A stretch of DNA of 64,000 bases from Pithys albifrons albifrons (Eukaryota > Chordata > Aves > Passeriformes > Thamnophilidae). Positions 39,395 through 50,922 of the stretch are shown piece after piece. The first letter of the stretch is position 1. Each line of letters opens with the position of its first letter. Position numbers and translations under genes: made by a program. Below the pieces are notes generated by a model, which worked only from the letters and a program-made list of their open reading frames with translations, searched no databases and had not been told where the DNA came from. The stretch is from NCBI RefSeq assembly GCF_047495875.1, contig NC_092460.1, positions 40,280,073-40,344,072 on the forward strand. The letters are read 5' to 3'.

Positions 39395-42300
39395 CCATCC
39401 ATCTCCTTCCCTGCACTCAACAGGAATCTCAATGTCTGCCTTTTAGATTGTGTGTTTGAAATTTTGGTTTCCAAAGATCAGCACAAACCTCCCAGGTCAG
39501 GATGTTTAAGATGTTTAGAAACAGAAAGAATTAGCAACTGCTTCTTGCAGTGATCCAGCATTTCCAAGTGATAATATTTTGTTTGTTTGTTTAAATTTTG
39601 CAAGATGCTTGAGTAATTTTTATTTTTTTAAAAGCATTTGGCTCCCTCCTCGAAATCTATGTCCAGGCTGAAACATAACCTCTTCTAAGATTAACATTTA
39701 AATGAAACATTATCTACTTGAAAACAAATCATCTCATTTTACTTTCAAAAGACCAACAAGCCCTGTTGGGGATTCCCAGGTCTAATACATTAAGGCAATC
39801 AATATTAATGACATCTATTCCCTCATTTACACCCAGAGGATACTCTGATGGTGGACTTGGGAGTTTGAAACTGTTGGGGCTTTGGAGCTGGCTATGTTTG
39901 TTGCTTACACCTCTAGTTGATTCAAATTCAATCAATTTTCTTTACTTCAAAAAGCCTCTGATGAGGATATATGTTATGTCTCCAAACCTTTAGATTATCA
40001 TAATGTTCTCTCTCTTTTTCCAGGAATGTGAGAGGGCATGCAGAAATAGGTTTAGAGAGAGATTGCAGGAAGGTTACACAGCACCTTTTTTCCCAGCGAC
40101 TTGTTTAATGAAGGATATTTAGAGTTAAGGCTCTTCTCAAAACAGAACCATTTTGTACAATGTCCCTCCACCCAGGAAATACCTTTTTAAAAACTGTGAA
40201 TCACTGAAAATGCTGTCCCGAAGTTGAGTGCATTAGGCTGTTGTTACATGGAATTTCCATAACAAGCGACTGAAATGCTTGCTATGGTCCAAAAATGATA
40301 ATGTGTTTCTCGATTTCCGAGCAAAAGGAACTAGAGAAGCCAACAGATGTACACTGATGCTCTGAAAGTTCTCCTGAGGTTTATATATTTCACCCAAACA
40401 AGGCTGGGAAAGCGGCACAGCAGCAATCACGGCTGACGTCCAGATGGGGTCTCCTGTGATATCACAAACAGGACAGACAGTTCAGTTATCTTTATCTGTG
40501 ATATGGTTTCTGTTTTTCTCTTAAATTTGAGGGTTTCATTCACTGGGAATTCCTACATGTTTGGTACCTGACTCAGGTGCAGTCCCTGAGGATTGCATCC
40601 TTTGTTACATTTCCATGGCAACCTCTGGATTCTCCTGACACCGCTTCCCATCAGCTGCTGTAATTGTAGATCACTGATCAGGTGTTCTTTCATTCTCGGT
40701 TTCTAACTTATCTCTTTTGGACAAAGCAGGATCTGCTACCTTTTTATCAGCATGATACTTGTAAGTCTACCCACAAAGCTTCCCCTTGCCATAAGTTGTG
40801 TCTCAGCAGCAGAGAGTGGCTGTTCCAAGAGTCATGCATGAAAAGTTCTCCATAGGGACCAAGTGAATGGGATGCAAGTGGAGGCACAAAGGTAATAAAA
40901 CCTGTGAGCTATTGTCAATCCTTGCTTTAGCAATGAAAACCACCTAAAATCTCTGCAAAAGAAGGGGAAAATAGTAAGTAGAGGAGGAATTGCATTGACG
41001 TTTCTGCACATTTAGTACAGAATTTCATAGTCCTTTGGACCACTCCAAATATAAAGTGAAAACTCCAATTAAAGCAAACACACAAACAAAGGAAAAGCAA
41101 TGTGTCTTTGTGTAATTTATACCACACTGAGCACCACACCTAGTCAAAACCCACCAAATCCACACTCCAGTCTTCATGGAGTCTCATTAATAGGAATGTT
41201 TGTAGCTGCACATCTCATCAGAACAGTGTGAATAGGAGGCAACAAAAGGGAGGAATCGGCTTGTATCAAGCCTTAACAAAGATACAACTGAATGTGACCT
41301 TGTAATTATCAGGCAATGTAAGGTGTGTCCACATCTCTGTGGCCACAAGAAGGTCAAGGCCACTGAAAGACTTTGCTGCTCCTTTTCCTGCAGTTTCTCC
41401 TTTGGTGCAGGGTGTTTATAAAGAGCTTTTAGAAGTTATTCAGGAGAAGAAGTTGACCTGGAATGAAGGTGCTCCCTGCTCCTGGCTCTTTCTATGCTCA
41501 AATGCCATCCATCTGATCTGTGCAGCCAGGTGAACATTCTCACAGTGGTTATCCCTAGTTTTAAAGAGAGTTTTTAGGAGCTGAGTGAAGCTGTAGGAAT
41601 GTTAATGTTTTCTGTCATGTCTTCATGCAGACCTGCCCATCTCTTTTAATTACTAAGGTACCTTTCTTTGTGATGGGTTTCTTTGTGATGTGACTGGCTT
41701 TTCAGGCCTCATCCTTCTCAGCTTTGCTATCTAGGCCTTGTCTGCAATTCAGCCTTTCCTGACACTCAAACCCTTCCTTTTTCCAGGAAGAAAAGGGTAT
41801 TCTATGTGGGAGTATGTGTGTTGGAATTATTGCTTGGAAATACCCAATTCACCATGCACAATATTTACCACTGTTAGCAATGAACTCTTCTGACTACAAT
41901 AATTTAACATCTGTTGCTGTTATGCAGTCTCACCCTTTAACTAGGCACAGATGGTCTTTCTGTTCCCTGTCTGGTCTGATCATTTTGCTTTTGAAAAGAA
42001 AATATAAACCAGTTTTGTTTGTGACCCATTTTTTTGTAGGTAGATTCCTCCACACCTTATACTGAGTAACTTATGTGTCCACTGACACAAGTTTTTAAAC
42101 TGGGTAACTTATGTGTCCACTAATTCAAGTTATAAGATCTAACAGTAGAAAGTGCCTTTATTACACTTAGAGGTAGGGAGAGAGGAGGAGGATGTACATC
42201 TGAACTCCCAATTCTTACCTTCTAAGGGCCATAAGTCCACGATTCATCTGAAAGGCCCACAGACAATATTGAAGAATGTTTTTAGCAAAAAAAAGAGTAC

Positions 42301-44500
42301 ATGATCTGTACTTATTTTTCTCTACGTGCATCTTTTTCAAGGAAGAGTCTCTGCATTAGTTATTTTCTATGTGTGTTTTAATCTGTCCTAAATCCCTCAA
42401 CAATACCAAAATTCAGAATATTCCCATCCTTTACCCATCATCTGCAAATGTACTCAATTATTAATTGTATACTAAATCATTAATGGTGCATCAATTAACA
42501 AGGTGCCTTACTGCCTCTTTCACACCCTCAGTGGAATTGTTAAAATCAACCAGATTCCATAACAACTCCTAAGACAGACTGATAATATGCTTTATTTATA
42601 CATAATGATCTGATGAAATATTTTTATTTATGTGTATTTTCAGTTGCTTGTTGGCACAATTCTGCATCTTTACTTCTCCTGATTCTTAAGAGAGTCACTA
42701 ACAATGACTCTTCTACTCTCACATGCAGCATTTCCAAGATATTCCCAGTTCCACAGATACAGTTTTAATGAGCAAATTTATTGCTATCAAAGGATTATAT
42801 ACATGTCTCTAATGTGGCCGCCTGAGACAAGATCCCCAGATTTAAACCTCAGTGGAAGTCTCTCTTTTGGCTTCAGTATTCCATTGATCAGAGAGTCTTT
42901 TTCCTATGCAACTCTGTATGCAGCTTTCCACCACTTAGGGCAAGAAATGTGCCAATAGTGGAGAAATGTGCATCCACAGCAAACTTCCATTGCTGTGGTC
43001 CTCAATGAGTCCCATTATGGAAAATGTGTGCAGCCAGCAGTTTGGGATTTGACCCTGCATTTTCCTGGATGGGATCACTCTTCAAAGCTGGTGTCTTGTC
43101 AGACCAGGCTTTAGTAAATTTGATTTTCAGACCTGTTGTCGCTCCGTGCTTCCATGTGGCATGGACTTAAGGCAGACACAACTGTAAGTCAGTGTGGAAA
43201 GCTGTGATCCTTGAATTTAATTGTATAAGGAATATTGATCCAACCTCTAGTTAAATCTATACAGCTTATGTGACACAGACAAACTCTTGTAACAGGCTGT
43301 CTGTTATCAAATGTTGTTGTGTTTGATTTCAGCAAGTTCAGGGAGAGAATAAGCAGGGAAGCAATATGTGCCAACAACCTGGAAAGGCTACTGCAGCCCT
43401 CTAACTGAACCAGGCATTTTTGGGAAAGGCAATGAAAGTTATGCCTTTAAAACTAGAAAGAAGCTGGTTAGGAAGGTAGAACTGGGGAGCAGGAAAACAG
43501 GTCCATGAATGTGGGAGAATAAAGGACAGTTTTTGCTGATAGACACACATATTTCAGAGTTTACCAATGTAATATTGTACTCCACAGCCTCATTTGTTTG
43601 CTGGAGCAAACTGTTCTCTGCTTAAAGAGAAGTTACAGAAAGAAATCACAGCCCTGCCTGGATCTGCCCCACAAGGTAAAGTCTGTTTCTTGACTGATCC
43701 CTGACTACTCTGATGCATTTTATGCACAAAAGGCAGGAGAAATTGAAGCAAAAAGCTGTGGAATTTTTAACTACACAAATACAGAGAGAACTTCCAACAT
43801 TTTTTACCCAGAACTAAACAGAGTGCTCCATCCTAATGAGCTAATTCTTAACAGGATTATTTTCTAAAAGCTTTGCCAGTAGCCACCTCTTCAAATAAGG
43901 GACAAACAAATATGACAAAAATGTTATATTCAATCTTATAGGTGTGGTTTAAGCTTTTCTGTGGCATCTAGTTTTTTAAATTTATTTTTCATCTCTTATG
44001 AAGCTTCTTTTTTAATAATTATTATTATTTTAAAGAATTACATATGGCTGGTGCAATTCAAATCTCAACTAAATTTGACAAAATATCCTCCTGTTGATGC
44101 TGGGAGAGAATTTTTACTTCTTGTTGTTATTTGCTACCTCTAATCTTTTGAGAAAAAACAACATATTTTCATAAGAGTTTGGAAGCACAGAAGGTCAGTA
44201 AGGACACGAACCTATGAGGACATTTAGATCTAGAATAGCATTCTTACTGCCAGGGCTCTGATTAAGAGCATGAAAAAGAGGAAGATTTAGTTTACAAAAT
44301 GTGGATTTAGCTATAAAACTAAAATAAATCAACTGTAAAGACTGGATTAAGAAGTTTCTTTTATTTCCCCCCCCCCTTCAACAAGAATAAATAAATATAA
44401 CATGTTTAGTTCATTCTAAAGACGTGTAGAACTGGTTCCAGTAGATGGAGCAAGAAAGGAGAAGGAAAACAATGCCACATCCCCGAGGAAGAGGGCATTG
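39395..44500. other. Intergenic DNA, no gene recognised
   Basis: Unique, mostly AT-rich sequence. A less AT-rich block at about 40030-40500 with no repeat features is discussed as a candidate regulatory element. A 38 bp tandem duplication lies at 42062-42137 and a 10 bp poly-C run at 44367-44376. Confidence 0.6.
42062..42137. repeat. 38 bp tandem duplication
   Basis: The two adjacent units start ctgagtaacttatgtgtcca (42062) and ctgggtaacttatgtgtcca (42100). They match at most positions over 38 bp and diverge mainly in the middle and at the end. Confidence 0.88.
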
Positions 44501-44553
44501 AATGGAAGAACCTTTTAGGTTGGAAAAGACCTTTAAGATCATCTCATCCAATA
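44501..44553 (-). mobile_element. CR1 LINE, very short 3' end
   Basis: The plus strand reads ttaggttggaaaagaccttt then aagatcatctcatcc, complement of a CR1 3' end. It is about 50 bp and the tail is eroded. Confidence 0.7.
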
Positions 44554-45870
44554 TGTTCATGAGGCAGGACATGAACTGCATGCATGTTCACAAAAGATAT
44601 TTCAGACTATGGGAGGAGAAAGCACTTTGAAAGCTACTCCACGGCTTCAAGTTCAGTCAGAAACACTCTTCTCATAACTGACACTGACAGGAGTTTTTCC
44701 TTGGAATTGGCTTAGTAGCTGAAGAAAAATAACCACTTGGGATTTTCTCCAAAGCCAAGAAAATAGATTAATTATAACTGGCTTTTTATTCTCTTGGCTT
44801 TAGTGGAGATTAGTGCAGCTTAATCCTTCAACAAAACCTAATGCTGTGAAGAAGTATTAAAAGAGACAATCTTTACATCTCCCATATGATCTTCAGCCTC
44901 ATATTTTTTGCTGCCTCTCTCCTCAGACTCTGTATGTAATGTGTGGTGCCTTGTTTACTAATGGGTTGAGCATCACGTGCTGCAGGAAATGTGGCCAGAG
45001 GCTCCTGAGAGACACCCCAGCAGCCAAAATAAGGTCCAGATCTTCATTTAAGATAAAATGACTGGGGTTTTTTTGCTTATTTGTTTTTAATTTCCCCTTC
45101 CCCTCCAAGCTAACATCATCTAGAGAAATCCCCCCAACAAAACAAACCCCACTTGTTTTGGTGCAAATGAGTGGGAAGAGGTCATCCTCAAATCAGTGAT
45201 TTTTTTTTTAACTGGACCTATTTATCACAGAAGCCTCTGGCAGACGACCAGCACATCCGCAAGGTCTGTGTCCCATCACTGGCCCAGGAAGTCTGTGACA
45301 CCCAGCTTGAGGGAAAGGGGAACATCTGCAAGCATGGCTCCTTCCTCTGCTGACAGTGAGGAGGAGGGTCTCCTTCCTCTTCCAGGCTCAGAGGAAGTCA
45401 GACATTCCTCTTCTGGCTTCTTCCCTTACTCCTAAACCTGAGATTCAGCACTGTGTGATCACTTCCGAGCCCTCTGTGATCACTCTCACTGGAAGGTGCT
45501 TTCCATGCCATTTCCATGGAGCTTTTGTCACAGCAATGCACAGCTTGACCTCACTTTCCAGCTTCATCTCTCTGCAATTTCCTGAGGATTTTTTGCCAAA
45601 GTTGAACTGGACAACCTATTCTGTAAAGGACGTAAAAAAAACTGCGGTCCATAGGGAATAAAATTGAATGAATCAAGAAAAATATTGCAAAGATGCTAAA
45701 TTTCTTTCAAGCTGCCTCCTTTCTAAAAAACATTTTTGACTGGGGCTTTTTTTGTTTTTGTGCTTGCCAGCTGGAGGACCTGAATGGAAAAAGATGCTGG
45801 TGCTGGTACCTGACTGCAGTGTCTGGCCAGGCTGCAACTGCTGATTGATGTGGGACATGCATGGAGTAGA
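44554..45870. other. Intergenic stretch, nothing recognised
   Basis: Unique sequence; the part from about 45230 to 45560 is less AT-rich and carries short overlapping ORFs (45196-45435, 45356-45661) with no recognisable domain. Confidence 0.55.
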
Positions 45871-46209
45871 AATCACAGGATCATAGAATTGTTTGGGTTG
45901 GAAAGGGCCTTAAAGTCATCCATATCCACCACCCTGATGTGACCTAATTGTGGCCTTCCAGACCCTGAAGGGAGCCTAAAAGAAAGATGAAGAGAGACTG
46001 ATTACAACGGTCTGGAGTGACAGGACAAGGGGTCATGGCTTCAAACTGAGAGAGAGTAGATTTGGACTAAGTATTACAAAGAAAATCTTTCCTGGAAGGG
46101 TGGTGAGGCCCTGGCAGAGGTTTCCCAGAGAAGCTGTGGCTGCCCTATCCCTGAAAGTGTCCAAGGCCAGGTTGGATGAGGCTCTGAGCAACCTGGTCTA
46201 GTGGAAGGT
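45871..46209 (-). mobile_element. CR1 LINE with inverted 5' segment
   Basis: At 45871-45921 the plus strand is the complement of a CR1 3' end (atcacaggatcatagaattg, ggaaagggccttaaagtcat). From about 45936 to 46209 the orientation flips: the sequence reads plus-sense CR1 (gacctaattgtggccttcca, acaaggggtcatggcttcaa, ctggtctagtggaaggt) and stops exactly where the 3' segment would be expected to continue. Together they form one element whose 5' part is inverted. Confidence 0.82.
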
Positions 46210-49200
46210 ACATGTGGCTCCTGTGCTGGGGTTTCCATCTCAGGATCAGAAGCAAATCCATGTGGTTGCTCTGGGCATTCTTTTATCATCTCCTTTCAGT
46301 GACAGGATTCTGGGGCTGCCCCAGCTTCAAGGAACTCAGCTGGGATTTGTGACCATATGGACACATAAATATTTGTACACATCATGTCAGCCTTGCTTCA
46401 GTTCCAACATAGGAGAGTCAGTGCCTGTGCTGCTTTATAGGCAGTAGTGGTTTTTTTCTACTGCAGGTAACCCCTGCAGGTTTGTATGGTTTCCTATTTT
46501 TTACCAAAAAAAGCCACATTTTCTACCCACTTTTTATCTTTTACCAGGTTCAAACCCCTGGGAAAATGCAATGACTCTCTTGTCTCCTACAAAACAACCT
46601 TTACTCAGATGTGCCCACGTGGTCCTGCCATGGGCACAGAGAGAACTAAGGTCTATGTCTGGAGCCTGGTGTGCAAGGAAGCCAATGGAGAGGTATGGGA
46701 GTATTCCCACACAAAAGAACACGCTCCAGGTTTATATCCAGGTGAGTACCCATTCATATATTCCAGGAGCAAGATAAGAAGTGTGGACACCTGATGTGAA
46801 TAAGTAAACACAGCTTTCCTCTCATCTGTCTTTCCCTCCCCATTTTCCTTCAGTAAAAGTGAAAGACACATGAGTGATGAGAGCCAGTGTATCAGGGAAG
46901 GAAGAGAGCTAGGGAGCCAGGAGACTGTGCTCACACAGCATTTTACAGCTGTTGGCTGCCACTGCACAGACAAACAACTGCATGGAGACCTTCCCAAGCT
47001 GTACAGGACCATAACTTCTGTCTGGGACTGGGAAAGGAAAACAGTGAGTGAATGAAGAATAGAGGGATGCCTGACACTTTCAATTAGTCTATATTTGTAG
47101 AAGAATGTGTGTCTGGACATAACATTTTCCATTTCAAGCTGTTGCATAGTTACCCATGTCAGTCTTTCAGGCATCACTGCCTTGCACAGCACATCCTTGC
47201 AGGGATGGCACATTTCAAAGAAGTACAAAAGCAAAGCTACTGGAGAAGAATTCTGCTCTGAATGTCTGTAAATAATTCTTAATTAACGCCAACTTAGGGA
47301 AAAAAAGTAGTGTTTTGCTTGTAGATTCTTTGTGATGGGAAAGGGTAGGATTTGTTAAATAAATAATTCCTTTTGAATTAGTCACCAGGTCTAATTAAGA
47401 GATACCAAAGGGACAAGGAATCAGAAGAGCAAGTTTAAAGGAATATCTAGCTAAAACAGAAGATAAAAGTAGTATTTGAAAATATCAAAATAAACAGTGT
47501 GTGTGAATGTTTTCCTTGGGATGAGCCAAGGGAAATATTTTCCTGGGGTTTGGCCCATACAATATGTAACAGATTAAACCAATCTTCTTGCTCTTCTGAA
47601 TGAATTGCACAATTAGTGGATAAAAGGAGATATAGTTGATGCTAAAGCAAAGCCCGCGTGTCATTTGAGCAGTATTACCTTGTAAATCCTGATGTTTTGA
47701 TCCTGCCTTATGTTACAATTCTTTTTCTTTGGTGGTGCCGTAACTCTGACTGCAAAGGGCTCACAGCTGATTTCACCTGTTTGAAAGTGAAAACGAATCT
47801 TTAATTCCTGGCAAAAATTTTAGAAGTTTTAGCTCTACTGGCAAGAGGAGTGTACTTGCAAGAGGATTTTTCATTTTAAACAGAGATACAATTAACATCT
47901 TTATTCTGATCCTGAGAAAATCTATTAGTCACACCCTTTTCCTTCAAGCCATCCAGGCACCCCAGTGGATCCTCTGCCTGTATTAACAAGGGTTGCCTAA
48001 AGCCTGGTGGGTTTCATTCCATCAGCTCCTAAGTGGCTTCAAACATGCAGATGCTGAGGACAAAACGTGGTTTCTCAGCACATTATCATGGATATGAAGA
48101 GCAGACATCCCTTTTCAGTGACCACCTCTCTTCTCTGAGATGGAGCCAGAAATAAGCCACCCAAACAAAGCAGAGGTGAGAGAAGACTCTATCAAAAATC
48201 TGATAAGAACATCCAGATCCTGTGCTGTCACTGCTGACACACTCCCCAGCTGTTCCTGTTCCCTTCCTGTGCAGCCTCAGTGAACTTTAAAGAGCAACTC
48301 CAACTCTGTAAATAAGATAAAACACAAAGTGAAGGTGAGATTTAAGAGTGCAAAATGCCTGTTGTGACATTATTAAATGCAGAATAAAGTACAGTACAAT
48401 ATTGTGCTTAGGCACAAGTCTCTATTAAAACACAAAATTCACCTTTATTCACAGTACAGTTTGCTGCTAAATGTACACCTGTACTGTTCCTGGATTTCCT
48501 GACACTGCTGTTCAAGAAGAATGTTTTTTACATCCTTCTGTGTATCAGTGATTCCCAGATTCAAAGTTACATGAATCTGGAAGAAGCTTTGGAAGTTCAT
48601 TTCAGCAACACATGAAAAAAGTTGTCATAAAAACATTGTAAACATCAAAAAAGCCATGTATTTCAAACTCAGGAAATTTTAAAAAAATAATTTATAGTTG
48701 CATATATTTAGTTAAATGTAAAAGAAATCCAAGAAAAAAAACAGTAAAAAACAACTTCAAAATCTTTACTGGAGGAAAAGTATGTATAAGACATACTGAA
48801 TTTTGAAACAATTTCTCTTAATGTGAACACTGAAATGTATTAATGATAACTATGTGTCTATTGCATGAAAGTATATGTGCATGAACTTGCACATTCTCAA
48901 AGAACTCACTCTGACATAAGGGTGAGAACTGATCTTCTGTGTCTTAAGTCAAATATCCAGTTATGAAAGTGATATACTGTGGTTTAACAGTCTGTGTACA
49001 GAGACAGAAGAAGGAATTGAATCTTAGAACTGGAGGTGAAGACCAAATAATGAAGTAGAATTTTTTATCTGTTTTTTAAATGCATACATGAATCCTATGA
49101 TATTCTTGAAAGAAAGTGTGGTATAGCTCAGACCTTCAGCTTGGAACAACTGAAAGAAGTCTACTGTTGCAAATGGAAATAAAAATATTTAAACCAAATT

Positions 49201-50334
49201 ACTCTCTTGTTCCTGTCTTGGATCATTTTTTGACTTCATTTTGAGTTTCCCTCCTCTCCATTTCTCCCATCTCCAAAAGTAAATACAGGTAATCATCGAG
49301 AAATGTAAAAAGTTGATTGTTTTCTTCCCTGCCTTAAAAATTTCTCTGTAAAATGTTGCATATTCCCCAAAAAATGATTCAGGAATGCTGCTGAAGTTTA
49401 TAGTGAGGGAAGACAGTGTTATTCCAGACAGTCTTTGAGCTGGTTTGAGATGTCTTTTCAATATTAGCACAACTTGCTACAAAAATTGGGGCAAACTTTC
49501 TGTCATGCCTGGTATTACTCAAATGAGTCTACAGTCCTTCCAGTGTTGAGGAAATAGGCCATTTGTTATTTATTACCGTAGTTATCAGATGTATTTGAAC
49601 ATTTTTATGCTCCTTTTACATTTCCCATTCTCATTCAATTTTAAATGCTTCTCCCAAGACTTTAAGTAAATAGATGTGAAAAAAAGGTTAAGTTTTGCAC
49701 TGGTAGCATAAACCCTTCCGCATCTGCCAGTTGCTCTGGGGACATAATTTGCAGCCATAAATGATACTATTGAATTTAAATTCAAGGAGACTGCTGGAGT
49801 GTGACAGGTAGCTCACTTTCCCGTTTCATTTAAAAAGAACTCTGTCTGTCCTTGGGCCACATGTCCATCATGTAGAATTCTGGTAGAGCTGAATTCCCAG
49901 ATGTAAGTGTACTGCCTCCATCATGTTACTGCTGACATTCAGCACTGGTTAGCCAAGCTTTCTTCATCTTTAAAACACTGCCATCTGTTGTTTCCAGACG
50001 GTTCTGTTTATCCAAAACTTTGTTCCAGGACATATGGAAAAAATATCTATTTTCAACTAATCATCATATTTTCTTAAAATATACCAGAGTGATGAGAAAA
50101 AAAATAGGCATCACTTATGCAGAGCTGTTCATGAAGGGGATGACAACTTATTATGCACTGTAGTTTCAAGACTTTGACCATGTGGTCATTCAGTACACTC
50201 AGATACCACAAAAGGTGGCCAATTTGCAGTAACACAAACACATTTCAAGCATTTGAATGGTGTTATGGTATAGATATTTCATTGGTATTAGTGTATAGAT
50301 CTAGTTGTTTCCATTGAAAACTTTCCTATCTGCA
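46210..50334. other. Intergenic DNA, no gene recognised
   Basis: AT-rich unique sequence. An exon-like segment with good splice borders at 46548-46740 is noted among the findings but is not supported as a gene. From 47240 to 50330 I see nothing but AT-rich DNA. Confidence 0.6.
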
Positions 50335-50922
50335 GTCACAGGATCATAAAATCACAGAATGGTTTATGTTAGAAGGGACCTTAAAGATCATCTAACTCCA
50401 ACACCCTGCTATGGGCAGTGACACCTTCCACTGGACCAGGTTGCTCAGAGCCCTATCCAACCTGGCCTTGGACACTTCCAGAAATGGGTCAGCCACAGCT
50501 TCTCTGGGCAACCTGTGCCTGTTCCTCACCATGCTCACAGCAAAGTATTTCTCCCTAAAATATCCAATCTGAACCTGCTCTCTGTCATTGTGAAGCCACT
50601 CCCCCTTGTCCTGTCCCTTGGAAATAGTCCCAGGCCCTTGGAAATAGTCTCTCTCCATCTTTCTTGTGGGCTCCCTTCAGACACTGCAAGGCCACAATTA
50701 GGTCACCCTAAAGCCTTTTCTTCTCCAGGCTGAACATTCCCAACTCTCCCAGCCTTTTCTCCCAGCAGAGCCGCTCCATCCCTCTGATCATCTTGGTGTC
50801 CCTCCTCTGGCCTCAGTGTCACAGTTCCATGTCCTTGCTGTGCTACGACCCCAGGGTTGGAGGCAGCTCTGCAGGGGGGTCTCCCCAGAGCGAGGCAGAG
50901 GGGAATTCCCCCCTCCCCTGCT
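50335..50922 (-). mobile_element. CR1 LINE, 3' fragment (about 590 bp)
   Basis: Minus-strand CR1 starting tcacaggatcataaaatcac and running to the ggggtctccccagagcgagg region inside the end of the reverse-transcriptase frame. A small internal duplication of cccttggaaatagtc lies at about 50608-50652. Confidence 0.93.
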
